This document shows, in pieces, positions 1 through 7,813 of a DNA stretch of 19,330 nt. The DNA comes from Actinomycetota bacterium (lineage in GTDB: Bacteria > Actinomycetota > Thermoleophilia > Gaiellales > Gaiellaceae). The position numbers and the translations under genes were made by a program. How positions within the stretch are numbered: the stretch's first letter is position 1; every line of letters begins with the position of its first letter. The notes below the pieces were generated by a model, which saw nothing but the letters and a program-made list of their open reading frames with translations, was not told where the DNA came from and ran no database searches. The stretch lies in the NCBI GenBank assembly GCA_005885085.1, contig VAXY01000076.1, forward strand, positions 4,594 to 23,923. Direction: 5' to 3'.

Positions 1-1069
1 CGAGCAGCTCCGGCCTTCCCGGCGGCACGACGATGCCGCAGCCGACGCGCTCGACGACCTGCGCGGTCTCGCTCTCCCGGTCCGCGGCCACGATCACGGG
101 CCGCGCGACGGCGAGGATCCCGTACAGCCGGCTCGGGACGACGTAACCCGCCAGCCCCGGGGCCAGTCCGACAACGTGAATGTCGGCGGCGGAAAGCGAC
201 TCGGCGAGCACGCCGCGCGACTGGTAGTAGAGGAACGTCACCTGGTCGACCTCCAGCAGCTCCGCCAGCGCCACGAGCTCGCCGTGGCGTGCGCCGGTTC
301 CGATGATGAGAATCGCGAGGTCGTCGAGGTCACGCAGGAACGTCGCCGCGCGAACGAGCGAGTCGAGGTCCTGCGCATGGCCGACGTTCCCGGAGTGCAT
401 GACGACGAACTTCTCGTGCATGCCCTTCTTTCGCGACCAGTCGTTGGCCTTGTCACGCGGCGCCAGCCGCTCGGTGTCGACCCAGTTCGGGATCACCTGC
501 ACACGCTCGGAAGGTGCACCTTTCTCCTCGAGACGCCGGCGCATCGTGTCGCCGATCGCAACGATCCGGTCCGCGCGACGGAGGTAGAGCGACACGAGCG
601 AACGAAGGAGCCTCATCACGACGGGATTCTCGAGGCGCTTCAACTGAACGGCGATCTCCGGAAAGACGTCCTGGCTGATCACGACGAGCGGGGCGCGGTA
701 GCGACGCGCGACGAGCAGCGCGACGTCTGCCACGATCGGGGGGTCGGTCATGCAGAGCACGACGTCCGGCCGCGGGCCGCGCAGGCCGCGCAAGAGAGCA
801 TTCGAAAGGTAGGTGACGTAATTCGAGGCCCGAGCGAGGAGCCTGCTGCGTTCAAAGGACGTCGAGGGCACACGCTCGATCTCGACGGCCTTGTGCACCA
901 GCCGTCGCGGCTCGTCCTCGTGACCGTGCAGCACGCCCGTGACGACCTTCACCTCGATGTCCTGCGCGAGCGCCTCGCAGAGATCCGTGAGCAGCTGCGC
1001 CGTCGCCTCGACCCCCGGCCAGTAGTACTGATTCAGGACAAGGAGGCGCGGCTTGCGGGACGCAGGCAC
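1..1069 (-). CDS. WbuB/WcaI-like glycosyltransferase, GT4 type (3' end cut by window edge)
   Basis: About 356 codons are present and the C-terminus runs off the window. Translation begins MPASRKPRLLVLNQYYWPG and shows the WbuB/WcaI pattern: an N-terminal Rossmann half containing CMTDPPIVADVALLVARRY, a linker VIPNWVDTERL, a donor-binding half with VMHSGNVGHAQDL, and the hallmark PSRLYGILAVARPVIVAA followed by ESETAQVVERVGCGIVVPPG. Family members transfer an NDP-activated sugar (often an N-acetylated deoxysugar) to a lipid-linked acceptor at the inner membrane face. The GTG at 1069 was chosen because a TAA lies in frame four codons upstream and the next codons match the family N-terminus. It lies 24 bases behind the histidine kinase stop on the same strand, so the two are probably co-transcribed. 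No clear Shine-Dalgarno site is visible. Donor and acceptor cannot be told from sequence. Confidence 0.88.
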   Translation of the reverse strand, partial: MPASRKPRLLVLNQYYWPGVEATAQLLTDLCEALAQDIEVKVVTGVLHGHEDEPRRLVHKAVEIERVPSTSFERSRLLARASNYVTYLSNALLRGLRGPRPDVVLCMTDPPIVADVALLVARRYRAPLVVISQDVFPEIAVQLKRLENPVVMRLLRSLVSLYLRRADRIVAIGDTMRRRLEEKGAPSERVQVIPNWVDTERLAPRDKANDWSRKKGMHEKFVVMHSGNVGHAQDLDSLVRAATFLRDLDDLAILIIGTGARHGELVALAELLEVDQVTFLYYQSRGVLAESLSAADIHVVGLAPGLAGYVVPSRLYGILAVARPVIVAADRESETAQVVERVGCGIVVPPGRPELL

Positions 1070-1093
1070 CGCGCAAGGTTAGTGCCGGATCAG

Positions 1094-3343
1094 CTAGTGA
1101 TCAGATTCAGCGGCTTGCCGCTCGGGTGACCGCGCCACGCTCGGCACCGGCCGACCGAGCGGCTCAGGGTCTGCCGGGAGCTCGAGCAGGAACGTCGAGC
1201 CCTCGCCCTCGGTCGATTCGACCCAGATGTGGCCGCCCATCCGGTTCACGAGCTCGCTGCAGATGTAGAGGCCGAGGCCGGTGCCACCGACGCCTCGGGT
1301 CATGTGCGGATCCAGGCGGTAAAACTTCTCGAAGATCCGAGCCTGCTCGTCGGCCGGGATTCCAAGGCCCTCGTCCCTGACGAAGAACACGACCGTCTCC
1401 GCGCCGGACTCCTCTCCGGACTCGAGCCCGACCTCGATCCGCCCGCCGCCGGGCGAGTACTTCATCGCGTTCTCGACGAGGTTGACGAGCACCTGCCGCA
1501 CCTTGTCCCGGTCCGCGACTGCGTGCGGAACGGCCGCCGGCACGACTCGCTCGATCACGATGCCGGGCGGTGCATGAACCCGCGCGGCGTCCACGACCCG
1601 CTCGACGAGCTCCCCCGGATCGAACGCGTCGGCTCCGAGGTCGACTCGGCCGGCATCGAGCTGATTGGCGAGCAGGATCTCGTTGACGATGCGACCCAGG
1701 CGCTCCGATTCATCCGCGATCAGCGACACGAATCGGTCACGACCCGCCTCGTCGAGTGCGAAATCGTGGCGCAGAAGCGTCTGTGCGGCTCCGTACACGG
1801 CCGCCAGCGGCGTGCGAAGCTCATGGGATGCCGTTGCGATGAAGTCCGCCTTCAGCTCCTCGAGCTGCCGGACCTCGGTGACGTCGCGAAATGCATAGAC
1901 AGTGCCCTCGAAGAACCGGACGCCCGAGATCGAGATCCAGCGCTCGCCGTCCGCGCCCTCGATCGGGACGATCACCTCCGGATGAGCGCGGTCGGGCGAC
2001 GACGAGACTGGCACCGAGTCGAGGCCCTCTTGCCAGCCTCCTATGCGCTCTGCGGCAGGATGGCCGACGAGGTCCGATGCGGGAATGCCCGTGATCTTCT
2101 CGGCGGCGGGATTCCAGAGCCGGACAACGCCCGCCCGATCGGTGAGGACGACGCCGTCCGCCACGTACGTGAGGACACGTCCGGCATCGGCCCTTTCCTC
2201 GACTTCGCGGTAGAGACGTGCGCGATCGATTGCGACGCCGATCCTGCCTGCGAGATCCTCCGCCAGCGCGACCTCGCCGGCGCCGTATGTGGACGCCGGC
2301 GAAATGCGGCCACACGTCAGCACGCCTACTCGTCGTCCCCGACCCCGGACCGGGACGGAGATGAGCGAAACGGTCTCGGGCGGGAACCCGGCGCCCGGCT
2401 TCTCGTCGCCCTCGAGCGACGTCACCAGGAGCTTCTGGCCGGACTGCAAGACCTTGCGGATGTCGTCCCCGGGCTCAGCGGCCGGGTGTGCCGTCCGCCC
2501 ACCGGCGGCAGCCGCCGCGCGGATCAGCTCGCCGTCGTCCTCGACCGCGTCGAGCGTGCACCAGTCGGCGAACTCGCGCACGAGCAGCTCGCTCACCTGT
2601 TGCAGCGGCGCGCGCGGCTCGACCGAGGCGGCGAGCAGCTCGCTCGCGTGCCGGAGCAGATCAAGCCGCCCCTGCAGGGCAACGTTCTGCGTGGCCGCCT
2701 CGCGCTCCGCGCCTTGCAAGCGGTCCCGCTCCTCGTCCGCACGCCGGCGTTCGGCGTCGTCGTACAGGACCGTCTGCGTGTAGAGGGGCTCTCCGGACGT
2801 GTCCCGCACCGTCGACGTCGCCTCCCGGATCCCGATGATCCGACCGTCACGGGCGACGAGGCGGTAAGCCGAGCGGAACGGGTAGCCGTCTGCCGCCGCG
2901 GCTTCGAGCTCGGTGAGGACCCGTTCCCGGTCGTCAGGGTGCAAGAGCTTCGAGAAGAGGTTCGGCTCGGCCTGCCACTCCGCAGGCGTGTACCCGAGCA
3001 GCGCCTCCACCTGCGGGCTGATGTAGAGCAGGGAGCGACGGTCGGCGTTCCGTGTCAGCCACGTCACGAACGGAACGTTCTCCGCAAGCGCTCGGAATTT
3101 CGCCTCTCCGTCACGGCGGACTGCCTCCACCTGCCCCTCGGCAAGGCGTCGGGCCCGTTGGGCCCGCTGCCAGCGGGCGACCGCGAATCCGGCCACGACG
3201 GCCAGCGCAAAGGCGATCGGCACCACGAACGCCACCCTGGCCGGGCGGTCCTCGAGGAAGACCGCGAGCACGGCAGCCAAGAGCAAGACGGCGACTCCGG
3301 CCGACAGGAGCAACTGGGTTGTGCGCGGACCTGGACGCGACAC
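1094..3343 (-). CDS. membrane-anchored sensor histidine kinase (2 TM, PAS-GAF-PAS-HisKA-HATPase)
   Basis: The protein has 749 residues. Two hydrophobic segments (about 9-30 and 36-56) suggest a membrane hairpin with little extracytoplasmic loop. A PAS domain follows (about 80-200, with YISPQVEALLGYTPAEW and LLHPDDRERV), then a GAF domain (about 225-380), a second PAS (about 385-490, LTDRAGVVRLWNPAAEKITG), a HisKA dimerisation domain with phospho-acceptor His507 in SHELRTP, and a HATPase domain with the N box at Asn625, DEGLG at 657-661 and GGTGLGLYI at 686-694. All catalytic motifs look intact. The cytoplasmic PAS and GAF domains suggest sensing of an internal, redox or small-ligand signal. 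No response regulator is adjacent, so its partner is elsewhere. It heads a minus-strand operon with the WbuB-like GT. The start is taken as GTG 3343 because both TM segments need it, but no ribosome site is visible. Confidence 0.93.
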   Translation of the reverse strand: MSRPGPRTTQLLLSAGVAVLLLAAVLAVFLEDRPARVAFVVPIAFALAVVAGFAVARWQRAQRARRLAEGQVEAVRRDGEAKFRALAENVPFVTWLTRNADRRSLLYISPQVEALLGYTPAEWQAEPNLFSKLLHPDDRERVLTELEAAAADGYPFRSAYRLVARDGRIIGIREATSTVRDTSGEPLYTQTVLYDDAERRRADEERDRLQGAEREAATQNVALQGRLDLLRHASELLAASVEPRAPLQQVSELLVREFADWCTLDAVEDDGELIRAAAAAGGRTAHPAAEPGDDIRKVLQSGQKLLVTSLEGDEKPGAGFPPETVSLISVPVRGRGRRVGVLTCGRISPASTYGAGEVALAEDLAGRIGVAIDRARLYREVEERADAGRVLTYVADGVVLTDRAGVVRLWNPAAEKITGIPASDLVGHPAAERIGGWQEGLDSVPVSSSPDRAHPEVIVPIEGADGERWISISGVRFFEGTVYAFRDVTEVRQLEELKADFIATASHELRTPLAAVYGAAQTLLRHDFALDEAGRDRFVSLIADESERLGRIVNEILLANQLDAGRVDLGADAFDPGELVERVVDAARVHAPPGIVIERVVPAAVPHAVADRDKVRQVLVNLVENAMKYSPGGGRIEVGLESGEESGAETVVFFVRDEGLGIPADEQARIFEKFYRLDPHMTRGVGGTGLGLYICSELVNRMGGHIWVESTEGEGSTFLLELPADPEPLGRPVPSVARSPERQAAESDH

Positions 3344-3357
3344 GGGCGACGGGGACG

Positions 3358-3363
3358 AGCCTA
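3358..3363 (-). promoter_or_regulatory. candidate -10 box for the histidine kinase
   Basis: TAGGCT on the minus strand fits TANNNT and ends 14 bases before the GTG at 3343. This would give a leader of only a few bases. The spacing is looser than at the other starts in the window, so this is the weakest of the proposed -10 sites. Confidence 0.25.
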
Positions 3364-3376
3364 GCTCCGCCGTCGG

Positions 3377-3404
3377 TTGGTCTCAAGGGGCGCTCGACTA
3401 GCCT
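3377..3404 (+). promoter_or_regulatory. candidate leaderless promoter for the 3411 GT gene
   Basis: TTGGTC (3377-3382) is followed after 16 bases by TAGCCT (3399-3404), which ends six bases before the GTG at 3411. A TANNNT box at this distance is the known arrangement for leaderless mRNAs in actinobacteria, where the start codon is at or next to the transcription start. No Shine-Dalgarno site is present, which agrees. Confidence 0.5.
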
Positions 3405-3410
3405 CTTGCC

Positions 3411-4583
3411 GTGACCGAGCAACGGCTCCGAATCCTCTTCGCCGCGCCGGCATGGTCGCCGTCGCGTGCGTTTGGGGGGCCGGTCGTCGCCGCCGGCGAG
3501 CTGGTGCGACGGCTTGTCGCCCGCGGCCACCGGGTCGAGGTGCTGACGACGACGATCCTCGATCTTCAACAGCGGCCGGCAGCACGGTCGTCGGTCGCGG
3601 TCGTGGAGGGGGCGACCGTGCGGTACCTCGCGACTCCCCTTCGCTACCGCTGGATGGGGATCACGCCGACGCTGCCCGTGGCCCTGGCGAAGCTGAGGCG
3701 ACCGGACGTCGTGCACGTGTTCGGGTTCCGCGACCCGGTCACGACCGGCACCGCAGCCTGGTGCCGCGTCAAAGGCATCCCCTACGTTTTCGAGCCACTC
3801 GGCATGTTCCAGCCGCGCCTGCGCAAGGTGCTCCTGAAACGGGCGCTCGACGCGACGCTCTACCGCGGGGTCGCCCGTGGAGCGGCGGCGGTCGTCGCGG
3901 CGTCGGAGCGGGAGCGAAACGACGTGATCGCCTGCGGCGTGCCCGGGGACAAGGTGCACGTGCGCGGCAATGGCTTTCCCGACCCGGAAACCGAAGGGCT
4001 GGGGTCTGACCCCGTGGGGGTCAGACCCCGTCTCGGCATCCCGGCGGACGCGCCGCTCGTCCTCTACGTCGGGCGCATCGCGGCGGGCAAGGGGATCGAG
4101 CATCTGCTCGCCGCGATGCACGAACTGCCGGGTGCGCACTTGGTCCTCGCAGGCCCGGACGACCGCCACGGTGTCTCGACCGACGCGGAGCGGGTCCACA
4201 CCTTGCCGCTGACCGAGGAGTCGCCGAGGCAGCTCTATCCCCAGGCGGACGTGTTCGTCCTCGCCTCCGCAGGCGAGAGCTTCGGCATGGTTGCCGCGGA
4301 GGCCGCCGCCGCCGGGACGCCGGTGATCGTCTCGGACCGCTGCGGCATCGCGGGCTTCTTCGAGGACGGCGAGGCGCTCGTCGTGCCGTACGAGCGCGGT
4401 GCGGTCGTCGACGCGATCCGGCGGGTCATCTCCGACGCGGCCCTGCGGGAGCGGCTTGCGCGTGGTGGTCCGGCCGCCGCGCGGCGGACCTCCTGGGATC
4501 ACGTTACGGACGTCCAGGAGTCGATCTACCGCGCAGTCGCGTCACGCACGGCCGCGACGAAACCCTCGACGGACGCGTCGTAA
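3411..4583 (+). CDS. GT4-family glycosyltransferase (carries an in-frame palindromic repeat)
   Basis: The 390-residue GT-B enzyme has FGGPVVAAGELVRRLVARGH at its N-terminus (glycine-rich acceptor loop), VLYVGRIAAGKGIEHLL opening the donor domain, and the retaining GT4 E(x7)E motif at Glu289 and Glu297 (GESFGMVAAEAAAAGTPVI). It is expected to add one sugar to a lipid-linked glycan in the cytoplasm. The GTG at 3411 is the first in-frame start after the proposed -10 box. Residues 198-206 (GSDPVGVRP), in the linker between the two halves, are encoded by a perfect inverted repeat and look like an insertion relative to the usual linker; they include an AGA codon, rare in such GC-rich DNA. The last 58 bases overlap the 3' end of the opposing GT gene. 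Confidence 0.9.
   Translation: MTEQRLRILFAAPAWSPSRAFGGPVVAAGELVRRLVARGHRVEVLTTTILDLQQRPAARSSVAVVEGATVRYLATPLRYRWMGITPTLPVALAKLRRPDVVHVFGFRDPVTTGTAAWCRVKGIPYVFEPLGMFQPRLRKVLLKRALDATLYRGVARGAAAVVAASERERNDVIACGVPGDKVHVRGNGFPDPETEGLGSDPVGVRPRLGIPADAPLVLYVGRIAAGKGIEHLLAAMHELPGAHLVLAGPDDRHGVSTDAERVHTLPLTEESPRQLYPQADVFVLASAGESFGMVAAEAAAAGTPVIVSDRCGIAGFFEDGEALVVPYERGAVVDAIRRVISDAALRERLARGGPAAARRTSWDHVTDVQESIYRAVASRTAATKPSTDAS
4001..4029. repeat. REP-like nested palindrome inside a GT coding sequence
   Basis: GGGGTCTGACCCC (4001-4013) is followed by GTG (4014-4016) and then its exact reverse complement GGGGTCAGACCCC (4017-4029). This is a perfect 13-bp inverted repeat with a 3-base loop. Each arm is itself a palindrome (GGGGTC, one base, GACCCC). 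The structure could form a very stable hairpin. It resembles the short GGGGTC/GACCCC palindromes that recur in many bacterial genomes and are associated with REP-associated tyrosine transposases, but that link is recalled, not tested. No other copy was found in the window. Confidence 0.85.
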
Positions 4584-5557
4584 TCCCATGCGCGGACGAG
4601 CTCACGCGAGCGCTCGCCCATGCGTAGGCGCAGCTCACGGTCACCGGCAAGCTTGCGCAGCGCCGCCACGGCGGCGTCGACGTCTTCGGTCGGGACGACG
4701 AAGCCGTTCTCGCCGTCTCGCAAGAGATCGTAGGCGGCGCCGACGTGATCCGAGAGCACGAGCGGTAAGCCCGAGGCAGCGGCCTCGTTGACGACAACGC
4801 CCCACGGCTCGTGCCGGGAGAGCAGCGCGAAGACATCTGACTCGACGTAGCGCCGTGCGAGTTCGTCCTCCGCGAGCCCCGCGTGCACCGTCTCGAGGCG
4901 CACATCAGCCTTTCCGCACGCCGCGGCCAGCACGTCGAAGCCTTTCGCCGGCACGTCACGCCCGACCGAAAGCACGATCACGTCGTCGTGAGCTCGACGC
5001 CGAATCCCCTCGGCACGCTCGATCCAGCGCTCGACGTCGATCGTGTTCGCGAACACGTGTACGCGCGCGGCGCCCCGGGCGGTCACGGAGGCGCGCGCGG
5101 CTGAGCCGACAACGAGGACGCTCGCAGCGCCGCGGATCACGGGTGTCGCAACCGCATCCTTCAGCGCACGGCGCCAGCGCGGGCGCGGATCCAGATCGTG
5201 ACTCTCGACGTGGAGCACGTAGGGGATACGGCGCGCGCAGCACCACGCCACTCCGACCTGCGATGCGAACGTACTCCAGCCGGAAACGATGACGACGTCG
5301 GGCGCCGAGCGGCGTAACGCCGCGCCGACGCCGAGGTTGACCGGGTAATCGTGGCGAAGAACGCTGGCGGCGCCCGGAATGCTCACGCCACGCAGGAACA
5401 CGGCGGGGTGGTCGAGCTCGACCGACCAGGAGCGGCCCGCGACGGTACGCGCGGCATAGACGACGGTTAGCTCGAGATCGTCGCGCGCCGCGATCCGGTC
5501 GAACAGGGGCGCGCGGTAGGGCGTCGGCTCGGGCGACACGACGGTGACGCGCGTCAT
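4526..5557 (-). CDS. GT4-family glycosyltransferase
   Basis: The protein has 343 residues and starts MTRVTVVSPEPTPYRAPLFD, typical of GT4 enzymes that resemble WbnK/WcaC-type transferases. The donor half begins VIVLSVGRDVPAKGFDVLAAA, and the catalytic E(x7)E is Glu250 and Glu258 (SRHEPWGVVVNEAAASGLPLV). It should transfer a sugar from a nucleotide donor with retention of configuration. Its ATG overlaps the stop of the upstream GT2 gene in an ATGA arrangement, so the two are translationally coupled and probably act in sequence on the same glycan. The 3' end overlaps the opposing GT gene by 58 bases. Donor sugar is unknown. Confidence 0.9.
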   Translation of the reverse strand: MTRVTVVSPEPTPYRAPLFDRIAARDDLELTVVYAARTVAGRSWSVELDHPAVFLRGVSIPGAASVLRHDYPVNLGVGAALRRSAPDVVIVSGWSTFASQVGVAWCCARRIPYVLHVESHDLDPRPRWRRALKDAVATPVIRGAASVLVVGSAARASVTARGAARVHVFANTIDVERWIERAEGIRRRAHDDVIVLSVGRDVPAKGFDVLAAACGKADVRLETVHAGLAEDELARRYVESDVFALLSRHEPWGVVVNEAAASGLPLVLSDHVGAAYDLLRDGENGFVVPTEDVDAAVAALRKLAGDRELRLRMGERSRELVRAWDYDASVEGFVAAVRDATAR

Positions 5558-6402
5558 GTCAGCAGCGCCCGGAGGGCGGCCATGCGCACTCCCCGGTCGG
5601 GGCCATTGCGTCGTTCGAATGCGCGCAGCAGGCTGAGGAATGCCCGCCGCGAGCCTCCGTCCTTGCCGGCGCCGACGCGCCAGGCACCGTCGGCGTCGAC
5701 GCTTGGCGCCACGCGCTTGATCTCACGGAGCGCGACACGACGCTGAAACGATTCCTGCACCTCGCCGCGACGAAGCGACGCCTGCTGGGCATGCACACGT
5801 TTGAGGACGAGCGCCTCCCGCAGGTTGTCACCATCCGCGAACCCGAACAGCCGCGTCCAGAGCTCGTAGTCCTCGCTCTCGTCAAAGCTCACGTCGTAGC
5901 GCAGGCCGTGGCGGTCGAGCGCCTCGCGATCGACGAGCACTGTCGGATGGAAGAACGGGGAGCTGAAGAGCGCATGCCAGCGCAGAGGGCGCGCGCCACG
6001 CGGCATGACATGCGTCCTTCCCTGCCTCCCGCTCTCGTGGATGTCTCTGACCGCGGTGCCGACGACCGCGACGCGTGGCTCCTCGAGCATGCGCTCCAGC
6101 TGCAGCTCTACTCGCTGCGGCAGCGCAACATCGTCGGCATCGAGGCGCGCGACGTACTTGCCCGCGGCGAGGTCGAGGCCGCGGTTGAGCGAGGCGGCAA
6201 GGCCGAGCCGCCCGTCGTTCCGCAAAACGGTGACGCGGGGATCGTCGATCCGGGCGAGCACGGACGGCGTGTCGTCGGTTGACGCGTCGTCGACGAGGAC
6301 CAGCTCCAGGTCCTGAAAGGTCTGATGCAGCATGCTCTCGGTCGCCTCGGCAAGGAAACGGGCGCCGTTGTGCACCGCAAGCAGGACTGAGACGAGCGCC
6401 AC
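5554..6402 (-). CDS. GT2-family (GT-A) glycosyltransferase
   Basis: The 282-residue protein opens with VSVLLAVHNGARFLAEATES and continues through the nucleotide-binding VLVDDASTDDT. It has the metal-binding DxD at Asp88-Asp90 (ARLDADDVALPQR) and the catalytic-base region SEDYELW around 176-182, all expected of an inverting GT2 enzyme. Length is normal and no TM segment is evident, so it is probably a peripheral cytoplasmic enzyme. It starts at GTG 6402, six bases after a TANNNT box, with no Shine-Dalgarno site. It is the first gene of a minus-strand pair with the GT4 gene at 4526-5557, and it is head to head with another GT2 gene across 17 bases. Confidence 0.92.
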   Translation of the reverse strand: MALVSVLLAVHNGARFLAEATESMLHQTFQDLELVLVDDASTDDTPSVLARIDDPRVTVLRNDGRLGLAASLNRGLDLAAGKYVARLDADDVALPQRVELQLERMLEEPRVAVVGTAVRDIHESGRQGRTHVMPRGARPLRWHALFSSPFFHPTVLVDREALDRHGLRYDVSFDESEDYELWTRLFGFADGDNLREALVLKRVHAQQASLRRGEVQESFQRRVALREIKRVAPSVDADGAWRVGAGKDGGSRRAFLSLLRAFERRNGPDRGVRMAALRALLT

Positions 6403-6407
6403 GGGCG

Positions 6408-6414
6408 TAGCGTA
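6408..6414. promoter_or_regulatory. candidate shared bidirectional -10 box in a 17-base divergent gap
   Basis: The heptamer TAGCGTA reads as TAGCGT on the plus strand (6408-6413) and TACGCT on the minus strand (6414-6409). Each ends exactly six bases before a GTG: 6420 on the plus strand and 6402 on the minus. One symmetric element could therefore serve as -10 for both genes, giving two leaderless transcripts that start about 18 bases apart. No good -35 box is seen on either side, and any -35 would lie inside the opposite gene. Confidence 0.55.
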
Positions 6415-6419
6415 CGACC

Positions 6420-7181
6420 GTGACTTTCGACCTTGTCGTCGCGACCATCGGCCGGGTCAAGGAGCTCGAGCGGCTGCTCGCGTCGCTGGAACGGCAGACG
6501 CACCGGGACTTCCGTGTGCTCGTCGTCGACCAGAATGAGGACGAGCGGGTCGAGCGTGTGCTATCCGCGCATCCCTCGCTGCACGCCGAGCGGCTCTGGT
6601 CGCCGCCCGGGTTGTCGCGGGCGCGGAACGTTGCGCTGCCACACGTTCGCGCCGAGGTAATCGCGTTTCCAGACGACGACTGCGTCTATCCCGATGACCT
6701 GCTCGAGCGCGTCGCCGCATTGCTGGCGACAGGTCTCGACGGCGTCGCCGGCCGCGAGCCTTGGTGGACGACCTCGGCGGCGACGTTGACGCGGGAGAAC
6801 CTCTGGAATCGAGCGATCTCGTTCACCATCTTCCTGCGGCGGGACGTCGTCGACCGCGTCGGGCGGTTCGACGAGGCGCTCGGACTCCCGGCGTCGTCGG
6901 GCGAAGAGATCGACTACCTGATCCGCGCCCTGGGCGCGGGCGCGCACATCGAATACGACCCGACGATCGTGGTCGACCATCCGAGCAAGCCGATCGACCT
7001 CACAGCCGTCGGCGCTCGCGACGGCGCGAGCATCGGGCGCATCCTGCGCAAACACCGCTATCCGCCACGCGTCGTGGCGCGCATGCTCGTGCGACCCGCG
7101 GCAGGAGTTTTGCTCGATCCGCGGCGCGCGCGCTTCCACCTCGCGACCCTCGGCGGCAGGCTCCGCGGCTACCGGCAGTGA
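6420..7181 (+). CDS. GT2-family (GT-A) glycosyltransferase
   Basis: The 253-residue protein has the short GT2 opening FDLVVATIGRVKELERLLAS, VLVVDQNED, and a PGLSRARNVAL segment common in GT2 enzymes that act on glycan chains. The acidic metal-binding motif is Asp85-Asp87 (FPDDDCVYPDDL), and an acidic cluster GEEIDYLIRA at about 161-170 probably holds the catalytic base. It is shorter than many GT2 proteins but looks complete. GTG 6420 follows a -10-like box by six bases, suggesting a leaderless message. Its stop overlaps the next gene's start (GTGA), so GT and methyltransferase are translationally coupled. Confidence 0.9.
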   Translation: MTFDLVVATIGRVKELERLLASLERQTHRDFRVLVVDQNEDERVERVLSAHPSLHAERLWSPPGLSRARNVALPHVRAEVIAFPDDDCVYPDDLLERVAALLATGLDGVAGREPWWTTSAATLTRENLWNRAISFTIFLRRDVVDRVGRFDEALGLPASSGEEIDYLIRALGAGAHIEYDPTIVVDHPSKPIDLTAVGARDGASIGRILRKHRYPPRVVARMLVRPAAGVLLDPRRARFHLATLGGRLRGYRQ

Positions 7182-7813
7182 GACATCGGCTGAAGAGCCT
7201 GCTCGGAGTGCTACGGCGCCGCGGCAAAATCCGCCGCTACCTGCAGACGCACGAGGTTCGCAAGCTGCACCTCGGCGCAGGCCGGAACGTTCTCGCAGGT
7301 TGGCTGAACACCGACCTCCACGACTACGGGCGCGGCGACGAGCTCGTGCATCTCGACGTGCGCCGGCGCTTTCCTCTGCCCGACGCGTCCTTCGACGCCG
7401 TTTTCTCGGAGCACATGATCGAGCACCTGACCTACGCGGAAGGACAACAGTGCCTGCGCGAATGCGTCCGAGTGTTGCGGCCGGGCGGCCGAATTCGAAT
7501 CGCGACTCCCTCGCTCGAAAGCCTCGCGCGGCTGTATGACGGCGGTGAGCTGCAGGAACGTTACGTGCGGTGGGCGGTGGAGACGCTCGAGCCGGAGGTC
7601 GACGCGGCGTTCCCCGGGGTCGTCGTCAACAACTTCTTCCGCTCATGGGGGCACCGCTTCATCTACGACCGGCAGACACTGTGGCACGCGCTGACGGCAG
7701 CGGGATTCGTCGACGTCGAGGAGCATCCCCTCGGCGAGCTCGAGCAACACCTCGCGGAGGCGGCGGAGTTCAACGAGTACGAGACGATCGTGCTCGAGGC
7801 CGAGCGCCCGTGA
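7178..7813 (+). CDS. class I SAM-dependent methyltransferase (COG4627-like)
   Basis: The 211-residue protein has motif I as LHLGAGRN (about 30-37), an acidic residue ending the second strand (NTDLHDYG), FPLPDASFDAVFSEHMIEHL (about 65-84) and VRVLRPGGRIRIATPS, which is the usual seven-strand Rossmann methyltransferase pattern found in polysaccharide loci. The likely substrate is a sugar hydroxyl or a chain end of the glycan made by neighbouring GTs, but sequence cannot settle this. The start is GTG 7178, which overlaps the preceding stop by four bases; an open frame extends further upstream but lies over the GT2 gene. The last 44 bases overlap the 3' end of the opposing GT gene. Confidence 0.88.
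   Translation: MRHRLKSLLGVLRRRGKIRRYLQTHEVRKLHLGAGRNVLAGWLNTDLHDYGRGDELVHLDVRRRFPLPDASFDAVFSEHMIEHLTYAEGQQCLRECVRVLRPGGRIRIATPSLESLARLYDGGELQERYVRWAVETLEPEVDAAFPGVVVNNFFRSWGHRFIYDRQTLWHALTAAGFVDVEEHPLGELEQHLAEAAEFNEYETIVLEAERP

Noticed and set aside
1088..1102. Small inverted repeat GATCA-GCTAG-TGATC at the kinase/GT junction
   Set aside because: Arms are only five bases with AT-containing pairs and no T-run, so it is not a credible terminator, and it falls between two genes that appear co-transcribed.
1229..3364. A 711-codon open frame on the plus strand covering the histidine kinase
   Set aside because: It is exactly antisense to a gene with a full set of kinase motifs. The translation has no recognisable domain and is rich in Arg, Asp, Glu and His, as expected from reading GC-rich DNA backwards.
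3111..4502. A 463-codon minus-strand frame across the 3344-3410 gap
   Set aside because: It lies opposite a clear GT4 gene and runs into the kinase in another frame. The composition is that of a shadow frame.
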